Assembly: GCA_963921935.1 (NCBI GenBank)
Contig: OY998176.1
Coordinates: 139,822,299 to 139,886,298, forward strand
Length of the DNA stretch: 64,000 bases
Reading direction: 5' to 3'
From: Galeruca laticollis
Taxonomy: Eukaryota > Arthropoda > Insecta > Coleoptera > Chrysomelidae
A model generated the notes under the pieces. That model ran no database searches. It had not been told where the DNA came from and was given only the letters and a program-made list of their open reading frames with translations. Each line of letters begins with the position of its first letter. Position 1 is the stretch's first letter. This document shows, one piece after another, positions 45,849-56,934 of this stretch. The position numbers were made by a program, and so were the translations under genes.

Positions 45849-46234
45849 TATTACTCAAATAAACACAAAATACTATGTCTAAAATATTAACTTCACTAGA
45901 ACATCAAAACCAAATAATACCTCCTGAGGTCACCGTCGCACGAAAAGTCAAATAATTTCATTTTAATGCAATGAAAAAATTATCTGGATTATAATTGAAT
46001 TCAAGTCAGCAAAAATAGTACAACATATGGTGCTAGTCAAGAAGGAATACAAGAGAGATAAGACAGCCAGGATGAATATGAAATTGACATGTATAAATTA
46101 AAATTTCTTCCAAGAAAACTGGTGCATTTTTTAGAAAAAGTTTCAGATTTTTTGATAGTCGTGACATGCACGGGAAGTGAGTTGGGTTCGTGTGATGCCG
46201 TTAGTTTTAGATTGGGGTTTCTATAATAAAAGAA
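45849..46234. other. No recognised feature
   Basis: Sequence between THAP copy A and the LTR-like block. No gene recognised. Confidence 0.4.
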
Positions 46235-46998
46235 TGTGAGGGTTCGTCAGTGTGGTAGAGCATAAAAGGGGTTGAATGGTTAGATACATTTCTTTATTCA
46301 ACCCACAATAAATATCTACAATTAAAACCTAAACTCTGTACAATAAGTATATATACAAGATTTGTTGGTCCTGGAGGCGGGCAGTCCCTCTAGGGTGGTC
46401 GTCGGATCGTGTCGCGGATTACTCTTCTCGGTTGTCCAGCTTCCTCGCTGAGACGCCAGGTTCCTATAACCAAAGGGGTGTGTGTGTGTCAGGGTCGAGA
46501 TCCCGCGTCCAACGCACAGCGTGATCTCGGAGGTCGGGAGTTTGCTTCCGTCCCGGGCTCAACGCGCTCCAGAATTTCGGCTAATCGGAAAGGCCTCGGT
46601 CCTGCGCTCAACACGCTGCAGGGCTTGACCTAGGGTAGTTGGCGTCCGCCCTAAGCTCAACATGCTTTAGGACTTCGTCCGATATACAGGTTCGATTCAA
46701 CGAGAAGCGGGATATTTATGTGTTCACGATTCCTTAGCTCAACACGCTCCGGAATATAGTGTAACAGTTCGGTTATTTTCAGTTGAAGCTTCCTATCGTT
46801 ATTCTACGTAAGGTAGAGCTTGCCTGGTATATCGCAGAACGTATGCTTTGGTAGTATCGGTCAAGTTATCAGCGGAAAGGCGAAGGTGCTGCCCTCTCGG
46901 TGCTGGGTGCCCAACTCCGTCTAGTTTGGTTCGTGTGGAGTTCTGTTTTCTGATTGTTTATCGGGGTTATTTTATGTTCAGACGACTGTGTCGTTACA
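46235..46998 (-). repeat. GC-richer LTR-like block, probable solo LTR
   Basis: On the minus strand the block starts TGTAACGACACAG and ends CCCTCACA, a possible TG/CA pair. A TATA-like GTATATATAC lies at about 46350 and AATAAA at about 46300, in LTR order (U3, TATA, poly(A) signal). Flanks AGAA and AGAT are not a perfect duplication. No second copy or internal region is in the window. Base composition is clearly less AT-rich than its surroundings. The repeated hairpins at 46496-46755 would be in U3. Confidence 0.45.
46496..46755. repeat. Array of five or six hairpins with a shared TCAAC loop
   Basis: TCAAC (TCCAAC in the first) occurs at 46508, 46559, 46608, 46657, 46697 and 46739, spaced 51, 49, 49, 40 and 42. 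Stems: CGAGATC/GATCTCG (46496/46523); GGTCCTGCGC/GCTGCAGG...GACC (46599-46630); CCTAAGC/GCTTTAGG (46650-46671); ATTCC-AGC/GCT-GGAAT (46729-46755); a weaker GGGC/GCTC at 46555. Stem sequences differ while pairing is kept, and the loop is conserved. The unit near 46697 has no strong stem. Confidence 0.75.
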
Positions 46999-47960
46999 AG
47001 ATACTTAATGATGTGTGAAAATAGATTAAACTAACATTTAGATTGTCACAGTTACACAGAACTGGAATACCATATTTTTAGTCTACATACATATTGTCTC
47101 TAATGTGTTATTTTGAATAAATTTCACGGTTGGATTGAAATTTTGTGTTAATGGTTTGAATAGGTGTGTAAATGAATAAAAGTTTTCCTCAAAATTAATT
47201 CGTAACAGTACAAAGATTGCTGAAATTCCTCAAAATATTATTCACCAATACTATTTCGTGATAGAATTTAATTTTGCATTTAGAGTGGCGCTCAACTTAA
47301 TTATCGTTGATATTCGCCCTATTGAGTCTTTCTGTTTGAATTTTGTTAACAAGGGGGCTGAATGGGTTTATATGATTTGAAGGTCGTCGTCATTCATTAG
47401 ACTCATAATTAAATTACTAAAAATTACTTACACGTCGATTACTTCTTCAATAATGAATATAAATGGCATTGTACCTGAAAGCTTTCTATCTTGTGGAATT
47501 CTGCTCAGAAAATGGATTTTCTTGCAGCCCTCTCGAAAATTGAATTTCCGGTATGATTTATTAAATCTGTACCACTGTACACAAATGGAACTATTTTCAC
47601 GATGATTTTTTTCACATTCGAAACAATGTCTCAATTTTAGGGACGATTTTGGATATTTATGTAGACAGTTTTGACGTTGTAACTATTTCATCATGACAGC
47701 GCCTGTCATGTAATATTAATGTGTGTTTTTCCATTGTTGGAACAAAATGGAGAACAGTAGTGAAAGTGAGCCTGAAATGAATCCATTGAACATACTAAAG
47801 CGGGTACTTATGAATCAATGTCGGTAAAGTCAAGATGATTGGGTCTACAATTTATTTCAAAAATGGGGCATTGACAAAAATGTGCATACCACCAGTGATT
47901 TCCCCAAATTTATTAGGAAAATCTAAAATCTTGAAGTTTTTGGTGTTTATTTGAGTGAAA
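46999..47960. other. Short unassigned frames and a palindrome
   Basis: CATGACAG-CGC-CTGTCATG (47692-47710) is a perfect 8-bp inverted repeat. An ATG at 47751 begins MENSSESEPEMNPLNIL but stops after 26 codons; it may be a leader exon of the THAP copy, which starts at 47961, or chance. A 68-codon minus-strand frame at 47428-47634 has no recognised domain. Confidence 0.3.
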
Positions 47961-48760
47961 ATTATTTATCGTTATTGTATTGTACCAGATTGCTAAAATA
48001 CAACAATCTCCATTCCTGGAAAAACATTTATTAAGCAACCCATTGAGGAAAACCACGAAAAATCTAGGCATCAGTTGCCAAATTAGCGCAACCTCTTATT
48101 TTTGTTTGTTTCTGGTAATAAACAGCTCCTTTTTTCAGCTAGAGCAGGACATGAAGGATTACATGGAATGGAAAATGAACGGTGTTCATAAGAGTATGAA
48201 AAAACTTTAGTTTCTCACATTTTTGCTGACCCGGAAAAATGAAAGCTGACTTGTCTCAAACTTAAGCGAATGACTGTTGTAAAAAGGGCGAGGCAGAGTA
48301 TCATCCAAGATGTTTTCTGCGAAGCGAGTACTTCAAAATATGGTTAACCTTTGGATTTACCCACAAACAAGAATTTCCTCAAACACTTCCAAATATTGAG
48401 GGAAATGTGGATAAGGAACAAGTAGTTTTGAGAAATAAGTGTCTAAGCAGATGTATTCAGTGCAATATTTACACATCTACAGTATGTAAATGTTCCTATT
48501 GACCATCCTACTACGAGTGCTGCTCTGTCCCCAATTGTGTTGAAAAATATACAAAAACATATTTATACATTTCCTGAATCAAGTGCTTCCCAATTCGAAG
48601 TGAGTACAAATGATTCTGAATTAGACGAAGTTATGAGAAAAGATAATAAAAAATGTGTACTAAAATTTACTCTTGAAAAAATAACAGCAAATCTCAGACT
48701 ACATCTAGGGATCATGAATGAAACTTTCAGATTGTACTTTGAAAAACCCGTCTGATATTT
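47961..48760 (+). pseudogene. THAP-type protein pseudogene copy B (empty site for the Penelope insertion)
   Basis: Reads YRYCIVPDC then a stop, TTISIPGKTFIK, and later FSLEQ-like LEQDMKDYMEWKMNGVHK after an acceptor-like TTTTTTCAG at about 48133. It continues through the Cys-rich part to KNIQKHIYTFPESSASQFEV (48540 on) and stops at 48755. It is the inverted relative of copy A, without the insertion: the target ATCATCCAAGATG is continuous at 48300-48312. The initiator ATG is ATT and there are several stops. The protein family beyond the THAP start is not recognised. Confidence 0.5.
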
Positions 48761-49339
48761 CGCTTAATATTTGAAAATAACGATAATAAACAAATAAAAA
48801 CATAATATTAAATAATCTAAACGCGACTAAACATTCAAGAAACGCGCACAGATATTAACTAAGAACGCTTAAAATGTGAAAACAAGTATAAAATGTATGT
48901 ACGGCTGACGCCAGTTCGTACCTCGTGACGACACCACTAATGACATGGCGTTGTGTGGTATAATAGAAGGTTCTTCTTGGGTAAAAATATTGTGAAGAAA
49001 CTTTAACGTTAAAATAAAAATCTATGCAGGGGGCCTATTGTTATGTCAGATAAATATTGACACAACATTTTTTTCTAATTTTTACACACACATGTGTAAA
49101 TTATGATTATTGTGAATAATATTGTGAATCATCACATTGATGAATAAATTCCAAAATTTCAATTGGAATTCACAGGTTCATTTCAACCGCTCATACTAAC
49201 TGACATACTTATACTGACTACTCAAGCTATTAACAATATTTATTTATCACATTCAACAATAGATTTAGGAATTTTTTTGATGAAGACCGCATCTATCTAA
49301 GCCATTTTACGTCAGAGTTACAGAACTTTTTCAAAAATC
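48761..49339. other. No recognised feature
   Basis: AT-rich flank between THAP copy B and a LINE. No gene recognised. Confidence 0.4.
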
Positions 49340-50307
49340 TAATTTAAAGCTCCCAACAATGTTTCCATCCATTGTCGAACTTCCAGCTCCGTGGACAGTT
49401 TCTACCCCTCGCTGCCGTACTTACCTGACTGGGCTTGATAGGGGTACAAATCGCTATGAAATCTTCGCAGAACTCAACAGAATACTGCATGACTACAATG
49501 ACTTTAAATTAGTCTACACGGATGCTTAGAAATCGGAGGCTGGAGTGGGTGCTGCAATAATGACTACAACTGAAACTTACAGCATAAAATTCTCCCCTCA
49601 CACTAGCATATTTAAGACAGAACTCTATGATATATTTCATGCCCTCAAAGTAATTACCTCCTTTCCAAATCTCAAAACCCTAATTTTAACTGATTCCTTG
49701 AGTAGCATTCATTCCTTGAAACATCCTCATCCCAAGCACCCAATATCAAATTAATTAAATCACAGCTTCATAAAATCCAGAACGACAAGAAATCTGTGGA
49801 TTCCATGTGGATTCCTGCTCACGGGGCATCGGAGGCAACGAAAAAGCGGACCTATGTGCGCGTAACGCAATCGTGAACGTTAATGCCGAACTCATAACAA
49901 AGTGCGTGGTGAGTGACTTGAGAACACTTATTCGGGAAAAAGTTCACAACCACTGGCAACAAGAGTGGCAGCGATCGCAAGACAAATTTCGCAAATTTAA
50001 GTCAACAGTGACGCTGTGGAAGCATCCAACCAAAACACGCAGAGCACAAGTGATTGTTACTAGACTTAGAATAGGGCATTGCAAATTTACGCATACTTAT
50101 CTTTCCAATAAAGACAATGCTCCTATATGTGATCTATGTCAAGAACATTTAACAGTGAAACATATCCTGATTCTTTACACTAAGTTTGACACGAACCGGC
50201 TAAAATATAGACTACCTACAGATTTAAATGTACTCTTAGGTGTAAATTGCCCAGTTGAAAAATTGATGGGATTCTTAAAGAACATTAATTTACTAAACCA
50301 AATTTAA
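49340..50307 (+). pseudogene. Jockey-type LINE ORF2 C terminus: RNase H-like domain and zinc finger
   Basis: Reads DFKLVYTDA, a TAG, KSEAGVGAAIM (RNase H start, normally YTDGSK), TLILTDSLSSIHSLKHPHP and, after a frameshift near 49755, DSCSRGIGGNEKADLCARNA (GHxGIxGNExAD block, catalytic Asp). Then RRAQVIVTRLRIGHCKFTHT and CDLCQEHLTVKHILILY, the CCHC-like element of Jockey/I-type LINEs, and a stop at 50307. 5'-truncated: no endonuclease or RT palm. A-rich AATAAAAAGAAATAAAAAT at 50361 may be the 3' tail. Confidence 0.82.
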
Positions 50308-50511
50308 TATTGTATATTGTTATTCACCGCTACTCACCTTGGGTGGAAGCGGATTAGTTCGAATAAAAAGAAATAAAAATATTTATTTAAATGACTGTAA
50401 TGAGTGCTGTTATTCGGCCGTCGTGATTATTATTACAATACTTATGAAGCCGTGATAACAAATATATCAGTATATGATGTCAAAGCAATGATGAATAAAT
50501 ACAATACTCAC

Positions 50512-50799
50512 CTGCGTTGATAAGAGAACTGCTCTGGTGCACTCAAAAACGTTGATAGAAGGCTTATCGGGGGTTGGTGCATATATAGTGATAACATACG
50601 TTATACCTAATAAAGGCATGAGGACCAGAAGAGCCTTTGCCGCTTTGTGATATTGCTGCGTTTCTACAGTATTGGCAGAACGAAGTTTTGTGATTAGGAC
50701 CCACATGATGCAAAGTAGGAACACCAGATTCAGTAGCAGGACTATCAATGTTGGTGCTTGAAATATCCAGTCGATAGTATGGCTTTCAAACCAACGACA
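50512..50799 (-). CDS. Class B (secretin-family) GPCR exon, TM4-TM5 region
   Basis: A 288-bp exon, 96 codons, phase 0 at both ends. Minus-strand acceptor TTTGTTTTTTTGCAG ends at 50800; donor GTGAGT begins at 50511. The protein starts CRWFESHTIDWIFQAPTLIV, then a hydrophobic helix (LLLNLVFLLCIMWVLITKLR), then QQYHKAAKALLVLMPLLGIT and ends RAVLLSTQ. The W-x2-P helix, KLR, and KA-x-(A/S)-x-LVL-x-PLLG are hallmark TM4-ICL3-TM5 features of class B receptors. Among those I recall, QQYxKxxKxxLVLMPLxG is closest to parathyroid-hormone-receptor-type receptors, also present in some insects; diuretic-hormone receptors are the alternative. No stop codons. Other exons were not found nearby, so introns are long. 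Confidence 0.8.
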
Positions 50800-52107
50800 C
50801 TGCAAAAAAACAAATTTGTAAACAACAGAATTTTCCGTTATGCATCTTATCATGTCTCAAAACAGTTGTCGCATGTGACATGAAGAGAAAATAGGTAAGG
50901 GTGTTGATTTATGCTACGTTCCACGTTTTCACTACGGTTCCTCTCAGTTCTCACCAGCTCTTGGTTTTCTATTTGAATTTGTTACTTCTACCTATGAGAA
51001 AAGAGATGGAACTATGCGTGTGCATCAAACAACCTACAGTCAAGCTTGGTGAGGTATTATTGTTAAAGCTACATATATGAAGAATTGATGTACGTGTCAG
51101 TAATATATGGGAAAAAATTGAAAAATCACAATAGCGTAAAAGACCCATTGTATTCAACATTTGTTCAAAGTTAAATTTACTGGGCAGAGTATTAGTTGAA
51201 AAACTCAAAGGTTTCGGTGCATGGGGTTGATTTTTAACTCATTTGAGTAACAGTAATAAATTATTATGAAGTACTCTCAAACTAATCTTGTCGAAAGATT
51301 TGATAAGAACTATATCTCGAATTAGATTCAATCATACGTTGGTTCGATCTCATTAATGGACGATGAATATCATAGGTTCCCCAAATTGCGAATGTGGTGA
51401 ACATGGCACAGTAGAACACAAAATATTAGGACGTGAACTGAATCAGAGAATCATTGATACATTTATCAATATGATAAAAAAATAAATTTTTAAGACGACC
51501 AATAAATATACAGTGTTACTATTTGAGTTGGAAACCTCAAATTTTCTTCGTTAGGGAACGTTTAGGCAAAAAATGCCGAGATATGTCAAATTGCAATAAG
51601 AAGAGAAGCTAAATAAAGACGAAAAAATAATAGAAAATGAAAAAAGGTCCAATGGCACAGGCCAATTGGACCGGCTTATTTCAGTAACATGTTTGCATAC
51701 AACCCAAAGAAAAATTTAGATACAAAAGTAATAGAATGATTTAAGATGTACAAAAAACCAAAGTCACATTCTGGCATCAAATCAAAAACAAAAAAATATG
51801 GTAAATTTGTGAATTTTCTGAAATAAATGTTTTAATGTACGATTTAGAGGAAATTATTAAATACAGAAGTTGTAGAACGTGTTAAGGTCTAGGAAAAAGC
51901 TTAGTAACTTTTTTGCGTCAAATGAAAAACAAAGGAAATAGGATTTTTATTCAACTTTGACAGGCCGCCATTTTGTTTGTACTGGGCCGATTTGGCTCAT
52001 TAACGAACTCGTCCAAGATTTTGGTCCAACCGATTTTTGTGGCGAGTTTGGTTCCGATTCGTCAAAAAATACGCCCTCTATCGTGCTTACAAATTCCGTT
52101 ATAACAC

Positions 52108-52110
<3 letters not shown>
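50800..52110. other. Probable intron or intergenic DNA of the GPCR locus
   Basis: No further GPCR exon recognised. GGTCCAAT (51646) and ATTGGACC (51665) form an inverted repeat; AAGAGAAGCTAAATAAAGAC nearby recurs as AAGAGAAGCTAAGTAAAGAC at 54960, suggesting a dispersed repeat. Confidence 0.35.
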
Positions 52111-52178
<68 letters not shown>

Positions 52179-52181
52179 TAT
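52111..52181. repeat. (TA)n microsatellite
   Basis: About 35 TA units with a single G interruption near 52160. Confidence 0.95.
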
Positions 52182-52437
52182 TATTGTGTATTTTTATTTT
52201 TGGTTATTATTATAATTTTAATATTATGAAACTATTGTTCTATTAACTTTATTATCTTCAAGTACCACGGCTTCTTAGCCAGAGAATCGACTACTCACCT
52301 CAAAGTCGTGTTTCAGGGTTAGTAGAGATAACGGGTAATAGATAATGTTCCTATCGTTTTGAAATAAGCTTATATCTGTATTTGATAAATGAGATAAGTA
52401 CTCTGATTTTGTTTTAATGGAACAATAAATATAAAGA

Positions 52438-52759
52438 ATATATAAACGCTTGTCTTTTCGACAACAATACAACTATGAAATATTCTTACTACCAATATTC
52501 GCAATTCATAGAAGAAAAATACGGAACGCGGCTTCCGTTCGAAATAAAGAATCAGCTGATATGCCTCACTGAAGTTGACCTAAAGAAAAAGAATGCGTCT
52601 TACAACCTAAATATAAATAATGATTTACGAACAATATCTTGCGAATATTCGAAAAAATTTGATATCAAATTCTTCTGTAAGTATGAAATTTCTATCCTAA
52701 ATAATACAACCTATAAATTAATTTTATCTAAGCACTTTAGATCATGTTCAATATTATAG
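52438..52759 (+). CDS. Unrecognised 94-codon open frame with a TATA-like upstream element
   Basis: ATG at 52475, stop at 52759. The protein begins MKYSYYQYSQFIEEKYGTRL and has basic and Asn-rich segments with no signal peptide, membrane helix or motif I recognise. A TATATAA at about 52439 lies about 35 bp upstream of the ATG, leaving room only for a very short leader. It may be a small gene or the first piece of an unrecognised mobile element. Confidence 0.25.
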
Positions 52760-53599
52760 AATTTTTGTAACCTCAAATAACACTATATGAATCCACAAAT
52801 AATAATATTATTTCTGAATTTATTCCAGTTTCTGGATAATGGAACCTCGTTCAGATTAATCTACACAATTAATGTGTCTCGTACAAATTATATATGATGG
52901 AGATAAGATTTTTATAATAATTGAGTATCTCACGGACTCTGAAGATTTGAAGTTATCTTTTCTGACTATATCATCAACTCTTTTGGAGATCTCGACGACT
53001 ACTTTAAGCTTCTAGTTAGCTTCTTGCTAACCGTAATCTCTGATATCTTTTTCAGAGAAAAATTTTTCTTGAAACCTTTTTTTCACTATCTCCAGTCAAC
53101 AACTCCTTAGTTTCCCCTTAGCAACCCTTATGAAACAATTTTTTCTTCCTTCCTGAACGTCATACCAACATATTATTTTATAGCATCAGGTAAGTACTTA
53201 TTTTATTTCAATTTGTCACTTTATGACATTTATATGAATAACTTATTCACAATATTATTATTAACTAATTAATACCATAAATAAAATCAGAGTAGCATTC
53301 TAACTTGTGTTAAATGTTATTAAAAATATTATTCTTTTAAATTAAACCCAATTACAAAAGTGACCTACAAACATTTTATTACGATTGGATATACTATTGA
53401 TAGTATACTTCAAAAATTGTTACTATGAATTTACCTTTGACTATTGAATGTCAACATCTATAATTTTATAAAAAGGACATACGGGGTGTATCAAAATTGT
53501 TCATGAATGATTACATTTTTTCTTTTTGTATAAATTGTTTCTAATTTATTTTAAATTGTGACATCTTATATTTCTGTTGATATCATGATTACATAAAAT

Positions 53600-53604
<5 letters not shown>
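52760..53604. other. Unassigned stretch with a donor-like site
   Basis: CATCAGGTAAGTAC at about 53187 is a strong splice-donor look-alike, but no exon could be assigned. No other feature. Confidence 0.3.

Positions 53605-53668
<64 letters not shown>
53605..53668. repeat. (AT)n microsatellite
   Basis: About 32 AT units directly beside the end of a Penelope-like element. Confidence 0.95.
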
Positions 53669-53675
<7 letters not shown>

Positions 53676-53689
53676 GGAGATAGTCTTTG

Positions 53690-54935
53690 CCGACTAATTA
53701 GGTATAAAACCAGGAATATTGAGGTAACGGCAAGTTAATTAAAGAAAACTCTTCTTACTGTTTTTCTTCCAAGCTTTCGGAAACGTTTATTTCCATTATC
53801 AAGTGAATTGAGATTGTTATAAATTGGTAAATATAATTATATTTGAAATTTTAAAAAAAAAATTTTAATCATAAGTCATTTTGACAGATTCATGAATGTA
53901 AACATTTTCTTTATATGTTAAAATTTTTTGAAAACTAAAGAAGAAAATAGATTATATTTATAATATAGGTTAATAGATATTCGAATATTCTTCTTTTATT
54001 ACATAAACCTCAACCTCAAATTATTATAGATTCCATCTTAATAATTTCTACATAAATTCATTTTATTCAAAATTATTTAAAATATTAAAATCGTTTTCCT
54101 AAAATAAAATTATTTCTGAGAATCATCAAATTCTCATTTAGATAGTTCTAATTATGTATAAGAATTTGAAATTCATTTATTTTTATTATCAATTGTTAGT
54201 AGATAATAATAAATATCACTCAAATTATTATAGTCACTTTCTTTGTTAATAGTATTGGGCTTTCGAAATATATGAAACATTTCTAAGAAAAGGCTTTTTT
54301 TGGTATTTGGTTGTATGTCCAAAATATTAACAGATTCAAAATCCATAAAGTGATCATTATCAATTATATGTTCAGCCAAGGCACATCTTTCAGGATGTAA
54401 CTACAATGGCTCTTATGGAGGCTTATACGGTTCTTTAATTTCTGGCCAGAGTGACCGATATATTTATTATCCCAATTTTTGCATGGAATAGAATATATTA
54501 CATTTGAAAGATTAAGAATTGAAGTTCTGTCTTTCAAATTAGTGAAAATAGACTTTAGGGTTAAGCATGTTTAATTGGCAATTTTAATGTTGTTCATTGG
54601 TTTAAAAATCCTACTCAACTATGGTGTTATTTCTTTAATGTATGGTAAAGGTACATAATAATTTATATTACCTGATTGGTCGTTTCTAATATTAATGTCT
54701 GCAATGTCTATTGTTGGAAAATAATTAAATAGTATGTTTTTAACTAATTTATTTGGATAACCATTTTCCAAAAATAGATGATATAAAATTTTCAAGTTCT
54801 TTTCATGAAAAATAGGATCTGATATTTTGGTTATTCTATTTCTCATTTGTTTGATCAAGTCAATTTTCATGGAATATTTATGGTAAGACCAATATTTCAT
54901 AAATCCTCGTGAGCTAATTGGTTTTCCCAATCATT
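53690..54935 (-). pseudogene. Second Penelope-like family: RT tail and GIY-YIG endonuclease
   Basis: A frame from 54930 (MGKPISSRGFMKYWSYHKYS) has ILYHLFLENGYPNKLVKNIL and YYVPLPYIKEITP, the linker after RT in Penelope-like elements. Shifted frames then give NLSNVIYSIPCKNW, NKYIGHSGQKLKNRISLHK (GIY-YIG: VIYSIPC and YIG) and AEHIIDNDHFMDFESVNI with the HxxDF pattern of this endonuclease. The reading ends at 54173. The non-coding 3' part, to about 53690, has AAGCTTTCGGAAACGTTTAT. The RT core is missing. The sequence is unlike the 38-45-kb family. Confidence 0.75.
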
Positions 54936-56649
54936 ATCTATTAAGTGAAAAACAAAAAGAGAAGCTAAGTAAAGACGGAAAAAAATTTTAAAAATCAAAA
55001 ATCAAAAAGGACCAGAATATATAATTGAAAAAAGAGGATTTAAATAGATATTATAAAATATACATATTTCGATTTATTGTATACATTAAATGTAAAAACT
55101 ATCAATGTACGGTTAAATTATGGTAAGTGAAATAATTGGTTCTACTTCTAATCACAAATAAATATCACAACCACACAGACAGACAACCAACAATTTATTC
55201 GAAATTCTTTCCAAGTTGATGCATACAGGACACAAATAATATCTCATGTCAGATATTGAGCAATTGTATAAACAAAAGATCTATTCTATTTATAGGATCT
55301 TATTTGGAGAAATAGTTAATGAACGATTTGTTGCCTGAACGTTTTATCTGTAAATTCACTTGTTCGATGGAGAAGGATTGGGTGTGGCTGGAATATCAAA
55401 TATAATGCAATTCCGTTCATGTGCGCAATAATCTATTTATACTGGGTGTTTCATTAAGAATCATCCATACAGTAACTGGAGAAATATTAAGATCTTAGCC
55501 AAAACGCTCAAATAAAATATTCCTCCTAACCGAAATATATGGGTGTTTTATTTCAAATTTTCTAAATCATTTTAGCCCAGAGTTTTCATACCTTCCGATA
55601 TTTTTGTTCATACTTGGCAAATAGTTTACACATGTTAGGATACTTTAAAAAGTGGTAAAAGATAGTTGTTCTATATTACCAGAGGCGTGCGGTAGAGATG
55701 GATACTTTCTTTTATCCCCCTACAATCTACGCTACTGTCGTAATAATCGTTTCAGCATGTTTTTTGATTCCTCCTCACTTTCAAAGTAAATATCATACTC
55801 TTGTCTCAACGCGATAGAGTTAGTACTTTTCGAGTTATTTGCATTTAAAGGTAATGTTTAAAATATCCAATTTTGTTTTATTGCTTATTTCACATGAGTG
55901 TCGTTAATTTCACATAATTCCTAATATAGATAAAAATTTATTTATTTGTTACTTTTGCTTAAGAAATAGGATTCAAAACAGTGGAATGAACATATCTCTC
56001 GATTGTCAGTCCTCAAAAATACATTAAATCATATGTTCACACTATTTTCCACGATTATAGCCGGTTGAAATATACGAGTATGCGTGTGTCGTATATATCA
56101 TGAGATTTGATATAACGAGATGAGAGAAATGACACCACATTTTCTCCCCATCTTAACGATGACTGCACTTAATATTGAGAATCTCATCCAAAGCTGATTC
56201 GATGTTACGTACGTTAATTTCCTCCGGATTAGTTGAGTCTCCGGAATATGTAAAAACTTTTATCCGTCGTATATTTATGATTCATTTTGATTTATAAAAC
56301 TGTATATCACATTTGTTCCTATAGCTCAACGTATCATAATATTTTATTGGTAAACATTATTATTATTATTCATTCATGAGAAGCAGAAAGAAACTAATTA
56401 GTAGCTGCAAATAGCTACATTTATTGTGTTAATTCTAAAAACTACACCGATTTTGTGTTAAAGTGTTGTGCTCATAATACTAATGCAATAAAATTGCTTT
56501 AACTGTGGCTTTAATTTAAGATGATCCTAATTTCATGCAGCTTTAGTGCTAGATGTTAGTCGTCGTTAAGTTTTATGAGGATTACAGCGGTTTATTGAAA
56601 CCAATAATCACACTAAGAGGAGAGAATAAGCATATAACCTAAGCGGTCT
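54936..56649. other. Unassigned, repeat-like
   Basis: TGGGTGTTTCATTAAGAATC (55444) begins a stretch to about 55870 that looks like a mobile-element end, but no partner is in the window. No gene recognised. Confidence 0.3.
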
Positions 56650-56934
56650 TCACAAATCGTTTGAACTAAGCGACAGATACATTTGTACGTGGAATGACAA
56701 TTAGTAGGCGAATTGATAAATTCAAAAGTTGTCTTACGTAAATATTATATAAAAAAGACGATAAACGGGGATCGCGCAATGATGATATATTATTATAGAA
56801 AAAGTCCATGTTTTTCTTGAGTTTATCAGACGGTCCTAAAGGAATTTGGAAGAGATTAGAGCAGTGATTTGCCCACTGCAATATTGAGGAACGAATAGGC
56901 CAGCGACAAGTCTCAGATAAAGTATGATCTAGTA
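56650..56934 (-). pseudogene. LINE C-terminal piece, right of the hAT insertion in transcript order
   Basis: Continuation, after the hAT insertion, of the LINE reading at 59450-59835. It includes TCRWPIRSSILQWANHCSNL and a hydrophobic/basic tail. The exact frame is lost. The TSD of the hAT (ATCTAGTA) is at 56927-56934. Confidence 0.4.

Noticed and set aside
46496..46755. CRISPR-like repeat/spacer array
   Set aside because: The genome is clearly eukaryotic, the repeats vary in sequence, and the spacers are short and irregular. Described as hairpins in an LTR-like block instead.
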